From Parapristionchus giblindavisi (taxonomy: Eukaryota; Nematoda; Chromadorea; Rhabditida; Diplogasteridae): a DNA stretch of 64,000 nucleotides. A program made the translations under genes and the position numbers. Every line of letters starts with the position of its first letter. Within the stretch, counting starts at the first letter, position 1. The notes below the pieces were generated by a model. It was not told the origin of the DNA and did not search any database. It was given only the letters and a program-made list of their open reading frames with translations. The stretch lies in contig CALSFV010000208.1 of assembly GCA_943737045.1 (NCBI GenBank), positions 310,001-374,000 of the forward strand. The letters are read 5' to 3'. Shown piece after piece: positions 13,735 through 25,880 of the stretch.

Positions 13735-14309
13735 TCGACCTGCAAAAGAAAACGAACGACTGAAAAGATTTATTCATGAGCAAAAACCGAATAATATATG
13801 ACCCAATCCTGTAAATGTGCGCTGGATCGCGTGGTGTGGTGTGGTAGTGCGTAGCGTGCGCATTGAGCGAGATATGTTTGCGGACCACCCTCCCTTCCTT
13901 CTGACCACCCTCGCTAATTCGCCTGCGAGTGACCAAGCTACTTTATTAATGTTGAATGATCGATTACTTATTCCTTCTTCCTCTTTGTGTCTGGAAACCA
14001 TTCATTGTCTCCTTATTAGATCAGTCACCAGTCTTGATCGTGACTGAGTCATCGGTTAATAAGTTAGGACCATGTGACAATCTGACGGTCACTCTGTTCC
14101 ATTTGAAAAATATTAACTGTTCTCATAATCCTCGTAACCAACATTCTTCTTGTTTCATTATTTATAATTAATATTTGTAAATTTCTAACCTTCTCATACC
14201 TTTCTACCCATTCCCTTCCGTTCTACCAATTCCCTTCCTTTCTATCCATTCCCTTCCTTTCTGCCCATTCCTATCTCTTTCTATACACATCAAATGTCCA
14301 TTGATCTTA
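13735..14309. other. Intergenic, likely divergent promoter region
   Basis: Separates the palmitoyltransferase (-) from the API5-like gene (+). It contains a tandem-like C/T stretch at about 14200-14280 (repeats of TTCCCTTCC/TTCTACC-CATT). No gene supported. Confidence 0.4.
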
Positions 14310-14513
14310 TGTGGTGTTAAAATCTTGGAAAAGTAAAAAGTACTGTTAATTTTGTGACTGTAAAAGTAGTTGGAAAAGTAGTTTAGCTTCGTAATTTCAG
14401 TGTAAAAGTTTGTAAATTATGAAGCTATGCTACTTTTCCAACTACTTTTACAATCACAAAATTAACACTACTTTTCACTTTTCCATCTACTTTTCCGAGA
14501 TTTTAACACCCCA
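14310..14513. repeat. Palindromic MITE with TTA target duplication
   Basis: The two halves are inverted copies: TGTGGTGTTAAAATC at the left end answers GATTTTAACACCCCA at the right, and AAAAGTAGTTGGAAAAG answers CTTTTCCAACTACTTTT near the centre. It is flanked by TTA at 14307-14309 and 14514-14516. The termini resemble those of the larger palindrome at 60595-61023, so both belong to one non-autonomous family. A 3-bp TTA duplication suggests PIF/Harbinger-type mobilisation (inference). It lies just upstream of the API5-like gene. Confidence 0.75.
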
Positions 14514-14628
14514 TTAAATGTGTTCCTATTGAGTGCTATTCGTTCCCTTTTCTCATCTGTTCATTCATTTACTATTACTCCACGGAATCGTTTCAGTCGT
14601 ATTCAATCGACCCAATCTTGTGCCAATC

Positions 14629-17600
14629 ATGAACAATGGGAAATCTGTGATGGACGTTGAAATGAAAGAAGTCAAAGACGAGAAACCCGTCGATTTTCCC
14701 GATATTGAACATATAATGGAAATGATGAAGAGCAAGAAATTGGACTTCCTTATGCCTCCTCTCAAATCATCTCTACCCTATCCTACTGATCAACCATATG
14801 AATGGCCTACGGCTGATGAAGACGCTCAACTCCTATCTAATTCACTGGAGAATGCTATGTCTGACGATCCTAGCTCATGGGACGATGATATGATGATGAA
14901 AGTACTCCATCCCAAGCGACTATGTGACATCATCAACAGTGGGATTCTGTTGAAACGCGAGCGAGGAAGGGTTTGTTAGTATTTTGATTTGATTTAACTT
15001 AAATGATCTTTTCTATGGTTTACGAATATGCACCATTGTTGTCACATAAACTAATACAGTCTACCTTTCCTGCTTTAAGGGGATTATACCCATAATTTTT
15101 CGCTTATTGCAGACAAAGGAACGCTATGAATTCTTACTTGAAGTCGCCAACACTCAAAGCGGTACACTTCGAACGCTCGCGATTGGTTACGTTCTCCAGG
15201 TAAGAACATATTTTCCTCACGACCAGGGATGTGCATGATGTGGTTTTCGATAGTTTTGTGTTTTCGATGTGTTCTATGTTCACTGTACTCTCAGATGCGA
15301 AGTGTTCATTTACAGTGCATCTATTTTCTACTAGACACATAGCGGCGATGGCCACGATATCATATTAGATTATGATCATGTTGATAATGAATGTTCACCA
15401 TTCCTTTCACACCGATATATTGTAGAAATTCCATACATAATAAGCAATGATTGAATGTATTATGCAATGGTATTGTTCCAGGCTGCCCATCACTTTCCCG
15501 AACTCAAAGAAGCCACGGCAAAGACTGTATTCAAATTGTTGAATATCAACGAGGAATCAGTAAGTCTTCATTTATTGTTCTCCAAGTAACGTGTACTAAG
15601 ATGATCTAAAATATTATGCCTTGAGAGCAATTCAAATAAAAATATTTTAGTTGTATATCTAGCTGTTATGTATATAGTACTTCGCAATTTCAGCTTCGTC
15701 TTGCCATTCTCAAGCACTTCTATCGTATTCTTGTTCCCGACGGATACCTCAAACAGGTTCATTTTCATTTATTTTTTCTTAGTCTTTGTCATAGTCTCTG
15801 TATAGTGCCGTACAGGTGAAAAGGTTGCAAACAGTTAGAAAATATTTGTGTCTTGCACGAGACAAAAGCTATGTACCTGGTCATTTGATATTACAACCTT
15901 CTCACTTTAGGGTCTCGATGTTATCTTCCAATGTTGTCACTCTCCCATTCTAATGGAACAGAGACTAGCTTTCCAATGTCTCGTTATGATCAACAGGACT
16001 AACTACGATGGTAAGAATAATTCAAATCTAATTTATGCGGCATATCTTGATACCATTCTTTGAGTTCTAGTGTATATTTTGAATATATCACCGGCGTCTA
16101 TTTTTCTTAATCCTAACGCCATTTCAATGATTTGAAGATGAATCGAAGCAATTATTGATTAATTTATCTCACCATAATCAGTTTGACAGAGACAAATCAG
16201 CTGGAGACTTACCATACCGCATTATAGATATGGCACTGGCCCTTCGAGAGTATCTCAACAATGAGAAAGACGCTTCTCGACGTAAGACCATGCATGAGTT
16301 CCTGTGGAGAGAAGGACGCAAAGTCACTGAGAAGTTCTGTAATCACAAAGAATTGTACGCAACTCTGGAAGGAATCTACAAGGATGAGGTAGATTGACTA
16401 TTATAGCAAATCTTTCACCTGTTGTTAGCGATCGTCTCATACTTTTCGTTTAGTCCGCTCAAAAAAGATTCTGGGTTCTGACAGCAACAGTTATCAAATA
16501 TTCTTCGACTGTTATTTTTCGACATTGAATTTTGTTGTATTTTGTTCCGTACAATTATACTGGCTATTTAGTCTTCAAAGTTTATCCAACAATTATGTAC
16601 AAAGTTTGTACTACAAACATCTTTTTGAGAGTATTACTTTGAAGAAGAAAATTAATTGAGGCAACATTCTTATTTATTCCGATCATCCTATTTTATGTCA
16701 TTTCTTCTTTCAGTTCGCTCGCGTTGACATCTCCTATGTGGATATGCTCTTCGAATACTACAGAAATTCCCTCATTACGGATTATTCGGAAGAGGAGGAT
16801 AAACTCTCTACCTACTTCGTTGGTAAATCGATCAATAATTAGCGTTCTCATTGAAAATGTACAACTTAGTCCTAATTTATTGTTGATATAATTAGTGCGT
16901 ACCTGATTATTGATCACATTATATTCTGTAAGGTTGAACTAAGTAAGTAAGTAAGTAAGTAAGTATTACTATTCTTACTCATATTGCAGATCAAATCGTT
17001 ATGCCCGAACATTGTCCTCCTCCTAGCACAAGTGGACTCATTGCAACTCCTGAAATCAATGATCTACTCTGTAAATTGACCGTGGCTCAGTGCATGTGCA
17101 CGGTAAGTGTCTGATTAACCTAAGAACCTACCCAGATCTTAAATTCACAAAATACTGACTTATCCAGATGTTATGTAAACCCAATAATCTTGACTATCTA
17201 GGTTATGTATACTCGATCAGCCAAGTGTGATGAGATCTTCAAGTTCATCATTGATTCATTGGATATGATCCTCTCGTGGCCATTCGATCTGAAGATGCGT
17301 GCTGTTCGATCACTCGTTGAAATTGCAAAGATGACTACCAAAGATCTCCCGCTTGAATATATCGACAGACTGTTTGACAAAATCACGGTGAGTGGATAAA
17401 TATATTCTGGTTTTCAGTCATGATCCACCGTATTACGACTAAAAACATTGCTTGCAAACATAAAATATCGTTTAAAAGAAGCAAAAGATAGTTTCCTTTA
17501 TAGGAAATGAATCCATATGCTGATTTCGTCGAGATCGATAACGACGAACACTTTGATCTACCCGATATTGATGTCTATCTATTCGAACCTCTCACTATGG

Positions 17601-18265
17601 CTTTCTATAATCTTCGTCATCTCGCTGTGATGAGAAAGAAAGTCCGACCCGTTCTCGTTGATGAGATGTTCAAGAAAAAGTGAGAATCATTTCATTGATT
17701 TTTATTTACTATTTGGTGCCTCTGAAGTCACAGAATTCTATGAAACTGAGAATATTTCCATTGCTAACTCTAATTACTTTCCTTATTCATTACTATTGCA
17801 GAATGCGCTATCTCATTCGACTCTGTCACATTCGATGTGAGGAGTTGACGGCGGTGAACAATGCTCTCTATAACATCCCCGAGAGGAAGGAATGGGCATT
17901 CAAAGTGGCAGCTTACAGCAATGTTGGGTATGAAACATAGAATCTTTTATTTCTTTTCTTACACTGCGGGAAATAGACATACCAAGCATGAGAACTCTCT
18001 CTATTCAAAGCATTTATTACAATAGTGACCATATATCCTTGCTTTAATTTTGAAATTAAGCCTTTTCGCCGAGTGCATGCTGGTTCCTTCTAAGGACTGG
18101 AAGTGGACGACGAATCCAAGTTGGAGAACACAATGGAACGACAAAACTCCTGTTGGTTAGTATTTCACAAAATACCAAAATTGACTAAAGATTGATAGAA
18201 AGACTGAAGACAACAAATTATTTTCAGTCGCTCCCGCAACTGTTAACTACGAATTCAAACCATGA
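14629..18265 (+). CDS. API5-like (apoptosis inhibitor 5 / AAC-11) HEAT-repeat protein
   Basis: Thirteen exons in phase: 14629-14970, 15113-15199, 15482-15559, 15694-15756, 15911-16010, 16138-16388, 16714-16822, 16990-17102, 17202-17387, 17504-17679, 17802-17927, 18061-18155, 18228-18265; 587 residues. After an acidic N-terminal ~100 residues, an all-helical region matches API5: a QSGTLRTLAIGYVLQ helix followed by HHFPELKEATAKTVFKLL, like the KRLAAQFI...FFKHFPELADSA helices of human API5. Near the C-terminus an RYLIRLCHIRCEEL helix and a PSWR-QWN segment parallel the API5 end. API5 is a nuclear HEAT/ARM scaffold affecting E2F1-driven apoptosis and mRNA export. Start: first ATG after a TTTCAG acceptor (14591-14596). 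An AATAAA lies at 18467-18472. The family call rests on motif order only; I rank it probable. Confidence 0.62.
16938..16964. repeat. TAAG microsatellite in an API5-like intron
   Basis: About six consecutive TAAG units inside the intron 16823-16989. Simple sequence, no further role evident. Confidence 0.8.
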
Positions 18266-18591
18266 AGTTCTTTCGATCTGCATCTACCCTTCATATATGT
18301 ACAGTGTATTATATCATATGATCTCCTCCAAAGTCATTGACCTCTCGTTATGATCTTCAATATCATCTTCTACAGTCATTGAACACCTTCCTCTTTCATA
18401 ATTTATTTTGCCAATTGTTCTACCTTAAGTTATCTGTTTCTCTAATTATTTTGTTCGAACGTTCTAAATAAAGAACTGCATTTTCTCTTGCACTGTATCT
18501 ACTGAACTGTCTTTATCGAACAGTTGACATAAGTCATATCTCTATCCAATGTGGTCAATTGTTAAAGAAATTAGCATCATAGTGGTGAATA

Positions 18592-20608
18592 ATGGTCGGA
18601 GTCAATAAGGATGAGGAGAATCTTCGTTGGGCTCTGCAAGGAGGAGAGGGAGAGTATATTTACGAAAATATTGTTAGTTACTCTTCCTCTATCTCATTTA
18701 TTTAGCACTGGCTGCAATACGCACTACAACCCTTTTGATAAAGTGATTGATTGATTGAGAATAAAGTGTAATCACTACAATGTTTTTGATTATTACAGGG
18801 TGCGCCAAAATTACCCGGACTGATTTCACCATTATGATTCCCAGGCCCCCAATGCAAATGCGCAACCCTTATTGCAGCATCATGACGAGTGATCATTGGC
18901 CACTCCCTATTCAAGGTTTCAAGTCAGTTAGTCAAGTCTTCTAGTAATGGGGAAGTAAAGTCGACTGCGACCCCTCATTCTCAAGTGTACAAGGTAGATT
19001 GTCATAGTTCATCAGCTCGGCTTTCACAAGTCGGCTGTATCCGATACCGGTATCGTGTACCAAGATCTTGGTACTGACAAGGAACGTCCGGGTAGAGGTA
19101 GACCGATTTCAGTTTCCACCGCTACGAACCGAGATCTCATCCGAAAGATGGTGTTTCGAAACCACAAGTTTACGATCTGGAGACTCGATATCTCGAACAC
19201 TTCCATTCTTCATCTCCTCAGGTCTCAGCTGACTCTTCTCCCTTACAAGTACAGTAAACTGTTAGATCCGAATGAGCGACAGATCAAGCTCCGCTGAGAA
19301 CGGTGACCTCAACTTTTTATGCGTTGTGCTAGGTCCGCGCTCTTCAGCACGATGTTCAGCGAAGAGAATATCTTACCTTCAAAGACAACCTGAATATCGA
19401 GAACAACAGAATTATTGCCTCTGATCTTAAAGAATCCTACAAGACGGCTGGGGTCATGGGTCATATCAGTCTTCCACAATACGCCAAGGTTTTAGCTGCT
19501 GTTTGCCCAACTGGAAAGTCCACTCTTGTTTTGCCACTCCATGCGTCTAGATCAATAAGGCATATTTTACCAAGCACATCCTCGAAGACGCGCTTCTACT
19601 CCGATACCATGCCCACTTCGGTCAGGACCACTAGACCTTTCGGTAAGATTCTGTCGTCAATGACATGACAAAGTTGACCCAGTCGTGGTTTTTCACCCAT
19701 GCACTCGGCAAAATCCATCACATTGAATTACTTCCGAACTCCCCCAATCTCAACCTCCTCGACTGCAGTGCTTGGAGGTGTTGTAGGCCAAGATGTCCTC
19801 TATCAAGCACCAGAACCTCGACTCCCTCAGTGCTCCGCTTCTCAAGGCATGGGACGAACTCGATGACAACTACTTGCGGGAATCGGCAGTCGCATATGAG
19901 AAGAGACTCATGGCTTGTGTCAGAGCTAAAAGAGACCACGGCGAGATTCGCTAGTACACTACTGCTGCCCATATTCTTGATAAGCTTTACCATGAACCAT
20001 ATCACTCAGGTCACATTTCCAAGGGGAGATTCATATGGAGACAACAGTTCGGGTAATTATGACGCACCCTGTAATTCCTGAAATGGGTCATCATATTCGA
20101 AGAATCAGTACTCAAATTACCTCAAACTGACTGAAATTCGTTGCATATCAGATATTAGTTGTATAGATAGTACACAGATGGTCTTTTTTAGCACTCGGAT
20201 ACAGTGAACAACCCTGTGTGTGGTCGTACTCCTCTTCATCATCTCGCCGACTATGGCCATATTGACCTCGCTCTCTATGTCATCAAACTTGGAGCTAATC
20301 TCAATGTTTGTTCACCTTATTTTATGATTTTTATACGAATATAATATAAAAAAGAAAATGAGTTTGCCTCATTGGCTAAGCGTTCCGTTGGATGAAATTG
20401 TTTTTACTCTAAACATGAAACATAATCATTACAGGCCGTCGACAAGCACGGTATGACTCCTCTGGTCTGTGCGGTTTTCGAGAATCATCCCGAGATTGTC
20501 CGTGTTCTTCTCTCTCACGGGGCAGACGCTACAGTGAAGACCCCCGATGGCAAAACTCTTCTAGAGTCAACTGAGAATGAAGAGATCAAGAAGATGCTGT
20601 CTGCATAG
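18592..20608 (+). CDS. mtpn: Myotrophin-like ankyrin-repeat protein
   Basis: Three exons: 18592-18672, 20192-20305, 20435-20608; 122 residues, close to the 118 of vertebrate myotrophin. The N-terminus (EENLRWALQGGEGEYIYE) matches the myotrophin start (EFMWALKNGDLDEV). Ankyrin repeats follow: GRTPLHHLADYGHIDLAL (exon 2) and GMTPLVCAVFENH...VLLSHGADATVKTPDGKT (exon 3), the latter like the LLLSKGADKTVKGPDG of myotrophin. The family protein (V-1) binds and inhibits actin capping protein. Intron 1 (18673-20191) is inflated by a complete Tc1/mariner copy (18796-20071). The gene starts 327 bp after the API5-like stop and ends 383 bp before TRAPPC12, all on the same strand. Confidence 0.85.
18796..20071 (+). 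mobile_element. Tc1/mariner-type transposon, copy 1 (decayed transposase)
   Basis: 1276 bp, bounded by TA (18794-18795 and 20072-20073), with terminal inverted repeats starting CAGGGTGCGCCA and ending in the reverse complement. Internal translation shows mariner-like pieces in different frames: GRGRPISVSTATNRDLIRK (DNA-binding domain), then near the end HIELLPNSPNLNLLD, the family's last catalytic Asp region. Stops and frameshifts separate the pieces, so no intact transposase is encoded. Inserted in intron 1 of myotrophin. A copy of identical length lies inverted at 21300-22575. Confidence 0.88.
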
Positions 20609-20991
20609 AGAGCATATTGCTCAATGACTACAGTAGATCTGTGAATTTATGTCAGTATTGTACACTAAATAATCTATGCTTTAGGCCCACATAATTTATT
20701 ATGAATACGCATTTATCGCTGCTTCCAGCGTGATTATCGTTACCTATAATCCAGTTCCAGTGCCTGCTTTTTCTTCGTCTCGTGTTTGTTCGCTTTAATC
20801 CCATTCATATTCATACGGTAATCGGTCACAATTCACTTTTGCACTTTCGTCACAATCATTCACATATTTGCTTTCTGCCGCTGATAAAATATTTATCGTT
20901 ACTTCTGTTGTGATCTATTTATTGGTATACATGAACCATTAAATATCTTGATAGAAACATCAAATTAAAGGAAAACTAGTCGATAAATCAG

Positions 20992-23900
20992 ATGTGGTGT
21001 TCCGATTGGGAGGCCTCTTCTCACTTAGCGATATGGCCGGAATCGAAGAGATTGAAGAGCGCCTTGAAGGTCCTATTTGTTTTTCCATATATTTAAGCAT
21101 AATAAATCATTGGAAATGATTGCCACTAAATGACAGAATTGTCTGTGTGTGCCTTAAGAGTGTTTCTATCTATTCATTCTGATTGGCAATTATTTTCTAC
21201 TTTATCAGTTTCTACACTTTGAAACTTTCCGAATAACATTCACAAAATTCCGTAAGAATAGAACAGAGAAATCCATGAATCTCGCTTAAAACTTTATTAC
21301 AGGGTGCGCCATAATTACCCGAACTGTTGTCTCCATATGAATCTCCCCTTGGAAATGTGACCTGAGTGATATGGTTCATGGTAAAGCTTATCAAGAATAT
21401 GGGCAGCAGTAGTGTACTAGCGAGTCTCGCCGTGGTCTCTTTTAGCTCTGACACAAGCCATGAGTCTCTTCTCATATGCGGCTGCCGATTCCCGCAAGTA
21501 GTTGTCATCGAGTTCGTCCCATGCCTTGAGAAGCGGAGCACTGAGGGAGTCGAGGTTCTGGTGCTTGATAGAGGACATCTTGGCCTACAACACCTCCAAG
21601 CACTGCAGTCGAGGAGGTTGAGATTGGGGGAGTTCGGAAGTAATTCAATGTGATGGATTTTGCCGAGTGCATGGGTGAAAAACCACGACTGGGTCAACTT
21701 TGTCATGTCATTGACGACAGAATCTTACCGAAAGGTCTAGTGGTCCTGACCGAAGTGGGCATGGTATCGGAGTAGAAGCGCGTCTTCGAGGATGTGCTTG
21801 GTAAAATATGCCTTATTGATCTAGACGCATGGAGTGGCAAAACAAGAGTGGACTTTCCAGTTGGGCAAACAGCAGCTAAAACCTTGGCGTATTGTGGAAG
21901 ACTGATATGACCCATGACCCCAGCCGTCTTGTAGGATTCTTTAAGATCAGAGGCAATAATTCTGTTGTTCTCGATATTCGGGTTGTCTTTGAAGGTAAGA
22001 TATTCTCTTCGCTGAACATCGTGCTGAAGAGCGCGGACCTAGCACAACGCATAAAAAGTTGAGGTCACGGTTCTCAGCGGAGCTTGATCTGTCGCTCATT
22101 CGGTTCTAACAGTTTACTGTACTTGTAAGGGAGAAGAGTCAGCTGAGACCTGAGGAGATGAAGAATGGAAGTGTTCGAGATATCGAGTCTCCAGATCGTA
22201 AACTTGTGGTTTCGAAACACCATCTTTCGGATGAGATCTCGGTTCGTAGCGGTGGAAACTGAAATCGGTCTACCTCTACCCGGACGTTCCTTGTCACTAC
22301 CAAGATCTTGGTGCACGATACCGGTATCGGATACAGCCGACTCGTGAAAGCCGAGCTGATGAACTATGACAATCTACCTTGTACACTTGAGAATGAGGGG
22401 TCGCAGTCGACTTGACTTCCCCATTACTAGAAGACTTGACTAACTGACTTGAAACCTTGAATAGGGAGTGGCCAATGATCACTCGTCATGATGCTGCAAT
22501 AGGGGTTGCGCATTTGCATTGGGGGCCTGGGAATCATAATGGTGAAATCAGTTCGGGTAATTTTGGCGCACCCTGTAGATGTAGCTTCAGATTTTAGTCG
22601 TCATTTCAATTGATAAAATGAACAGATCGATAGATTCACATGCAAGAAATGTACGCCAGATAAGTGATGCGATTGCAGGAGCGACGAAAAGGAACGAAGT
22701 ATACGATGCCTGGCCTCAAACATGACGTCTTTGACACCGAAGTACTGGAAGGACCAATGAAAGAGATTCTGAAGACGTCATTCAAGAAGATCGACATGGC
22801 GGCCAATCAAGAAGCTCTCGCCTCTCTTGTCGTAAGTTTAAATAATATTCATAGTTCATCGTATTTTACATAATTGAATATGCACGATGCATCAAAGAAT
22901 GTTGTAACATTACAATTGTGAGACTTCTAATTTAACTGAAGACGTCGGAAATAAAATTTTTCAATTGAAGTATATTTAGGATGCCCGTGAACATCAAATG
23001 GCTGTCGCGGCAACTGGACAGATCTTAACACTTCTTGGACACGGAATGGAAACGACTGGAAGGAGTGCAACCATCACGCCATATGCTTTAGAGGTGCGCT
23101 TACTTTGATTCGAAATTTGCGTAGTAAAAAAATTTCGTGTACATACATCCCCTTAACCGGAGCGACGATACGCCCTGGCCACATATTACTACACACTTAA
23201 TTTTATGGTACGTGAGTCCCATCAGCGTTTCTTTCATAGATATGGACATTCCGTTTTCAACTTCTTCTCGGATTGAAGAAGCACAAAGAACTTCTTGATG
23301 AATTGTCAACTTTCGAAGAACTGGACGCACCAGATCTATTCTTTCAATATCATGACGATAATAAGAAAGGTATTACTTTGTATGTTTACTAAATGTCAGG
23401 ATATCATCACTTTCCTATGATGAACTTTTCTTCATAATTTCTGTTGAGGTTCCATGGTTCCGTTTTCTCTACGAATGATTCATTCCGAGGCACTTGTATA
23501 TTCTCCTCTTCCTAAACAAGCCCTGGCAAGGATCTGTCGACTAGTTAACGATACTGAATTGGTGAGTAAATAATGATCCAATAATTATGCATAAACGAAA
23601 CATCTGTCAAATTAAGGTGCTAGAAATGGTGAAAGGTTCGACATCACCGTCTCATCACGTTGATTGTTGGAGGAAGAGGTTATCCACAGTGACATATCTA
23701 AAAATTCGTTTACTACATATCTTAGGCGTAAGTTATCTTAGTCAAACTTTCATCAAACTTTATGTTCTTACGAATTACACAAGGATACAACATTATTAAT
23801 CGATAATCATTAAGGAGTCTCAACTGGTTCTCGACTCTGTTGAAGAAATCCATTCAGCTAGTGAAGATAATGATGAGAAGAGGAAGTTATCCCTTCTACT

Positions 23901-24452
23901 TTGTCGACTGCATTTGAATCGATCAGAACAAGTCAAAGCGGAGAATGCACTCCAATCCATGAGTGATTCTCAATCAGAAACTATGCAACATAAGTGAGCG
24001 GTTTTATCCATACGAAATTACTATTAAATTCCTAGTAGATCGAATGATCATTATCGTGTCCCAACTATTATTTAATTTATTTTAATGATTTTATTAAATT
24101 AATTACTATTAGATCATTCCTCTCAATAGCCGCCGGCGATGCCAAGAAAATGGCCGGAATTCAAATGCAGATCAAGAGCGACGATCAATCACTTACGGTA
24201 TGTATATCAGCTTTGACGTACAAAATTCGCTAAATTCAGGATCTCAATAACCTCGCTGTCTCGAAATTGTACATTGGAAAACCGACAGAGGCGGCGGATA
24301 TTCTAATAAACGAAGCACGGCGATGTATCTCATCCAAAACTAGATTGCATCCTTCTATAGCACTCAATTTGAAGACCATCATAGATGTAGCACTTCCAGC
24401 AGCTACCAAGAGTATGCTACACGCGGAACTAGCGAGTGTTCTGCCTCAATGA
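20992..24452 (+). CDS. TRAPPC12: TRAPPC12-like (TRAPP III subunit) TPR protein
   Basis: Eight exons in phase: 20992-21069, 22679-22831, 22980-23093, 23240-23369, 23449-23561, 23815-23993, 24113-24197, 24240-24452; 354 residues. Diagnostic stretch: FQLLLGLKKHKEL...FEELDAPDLFF followed by GSMVPFSLRMIHSE (from residue 159), matching FGNLDQPDLYYEY...GSMVPFSMRILHAE of human TRAPPC12. TPR-like helices follow, ending with a segment like the human NNNAAVCLLYLGK (here LNNLAVSKLYIGK). TRAPPC12 acts in ER-to-Golgi traffic and, in vertebrates, at kinetochores. The protein lacks the long N-terminal half of vertebrate TRAPPC12. The start ATG directly follows CAG at 20989-20991, a likely trans-splice acceptor. 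Intron 1 carries a transposon (21300-22575). An AATAAA at 24651-24656 overlaps the antisense end of the bHLH gene. Confidence 0.85.
21300..22575 (-). mobile_element. Tc1/mariner-type transposon, copy 2, inverted relative to copy 1
   Basis: 1276 bp, same length as the 18796-20071 copy and nearly identical in reverse orientation, with the same terminal inverted repeats and flanking TA (21298-21299, 22576-22577). The same frame breaks separate the transposase pieces, so both copies descend from an already defective element or were moved in trans. Inserted in intron 1 of TRAPPC12. Confidence 0.88.
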
Positions 24453-24648
24453 TGAAATATAGGAGTTATCTCGTTTACCCTGATTCTAGTCACTTTTCAC
24501 TTATTCCTGTGTATTCAATCTCTTTGTGTGCCAGTCCCCCATCCATCTCTCATACCTCACATTCTCAACTCTAGTACTTTCTTTCGATTGTAGTGTCAAT
24601 AGCTGCTGCTGAAGATGTTGTCAAACATCATTTATCTGTGAAGTACTT

Positions 24649-25047
24649 TCAATAAACAGATAGAATATGATCGAGATATCTGATATAGGCGATGGATATA
24701 CGAAGAATTTCAATCTTACTTAGTTTCTTCTCCACTGGAAGTGTGGGGAGAAGTGAACGAAGAGTGGAGAAAGCATGATTGAAAGACTCAACGCGAACTC
24801 TTCAAATAAGAGAGACTTTGTCCGACTTGAAAACGGTTAACAGTTACAGTACCTTTCTCTTGTGGCGTGTAGATTACGGTACTTCGGAGTAGCTCTTCGC
24901 CTTTTTCTTCTTTCCGCTTTGCTTAGTTTTCGTAATTCCCTTTCTTCATCTGAATCACTTATGCCTGTCGATCCGGAAGTCGATGAACCAAAGTTGAAAT
25001 CCTAAAATGATGTTATTGGATTGTATAACTATAGATATACAAACCAT
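24649..25047 (-). CDS. hlh-15: HLH-15 / NHLH-type bHLH transcription factor
   Basis: Three minus-strand exons in phase: 25045-25047 (ATG only, then GTTTGT donor), 24853-25001, 24649-24799; 100 residues. The basic region (KRRRATPKYRNLHATRERVR, residues about 34-53) and the helices (SFNHAFSTLRSLLPTLP, then KKLSKIEILRISIAYIRYLDHIL) match the NHLH1/2 (HEN) family, whose signature is RRRATAKYR-AHATRERIRVEAFN. These are neuronal E-box-binding dimers. The protein ends 4 residues after helix 2, as NHLH proteins do. Its stop lies 196 bp from the convergent TRAPPC12 stop. Confidence 0.92.
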
Positions 25048-25880
25048 AATTGTGTCGGTGTATTATCCTCTCAGAGACGGTAACACTGAATACGCGGAGA
25101 TGACGATGAAAAGGAGAATGAAGAAGGCTCATCACTATTGAAGAGGAGCCAGATTCAATTAGCTTTATTGCCGCGTAGGGAGGCATAGCTGTGAAATGAA
25201 TGTACCCCCGCCCTCCTCTCTCCTATCCATATGGATAGAAATACACGGCGAGAGAGGATAGCTACCAGAGATTTATAAGGGAAGACGATGAATGGCAAGA
25301 ATAATATTCAAGATAACAATGATGCCAAAAGTCAATTGTCATCTTTAATAATGGATTCCAATATTCAAAAGCCTAGGATGCTAACAACAATGGAATAATA
25401 GGTGTACTTAGAAAGATGTTTATTTTCAAGGGAGCAATATATTTATGTTTCGAAAATTATTATGGTGTCCGGAAAGTCTTTGCACTTTTTTCACCATTCA
25501 TATTTTTTCAGATAACAAATGAGGGAACTGTATTCAAATTGTGATATACTGCACATGTTTAACAATAACTGTCCTCCGTCTCGTATGCAACTGCATGACA
25601 CCATACTGTCAGAACTCCTTGGGGCGCGAGGCAATTCATAGGCGAAGTCCCATTTCACACCAGTCTGATGTTTCTCTGGTGTACTCGGAGTTGCAGAATG
25701 AGTTATTTCAAAGAGGTTGTTTGTGAAAAAAACATTTATTCTATAAATATTATTACGATTACTATTATTATTATGCTGTACATACGTATGAATAACAGTG
25801 CACAATAGAATCATGAAAATGAACAAGTTAAATTATTGATATTATTTATAATCTATATTGTCTATAAGTACTGTATAATA
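25048..25880. other. Intergenic region upstream of the bHLH gene
   Basis: Likely promoter of the minus-strand bHLH gene and 3' flank of gene A. At 25464-25486 lies a mariner-like terminus (GTCCGGAAAGTCTTTGCAC) but no second end was found. An (ATT)n-like AT stretch is at 25740-25775. No gene supported. Confidence 0.35.

Noticed and set aside
13718..14001. Overlapping frames upstream of the palmitoyltransferase
   Set aside because: On both strands of a GC-richer promoter segment, without domain content.
25464..25730. Mariner-like terminus and short minus-strand frame
   Set aside because: Only one end resembles a terminal repeat; no second end, target duplication or transposase motif.
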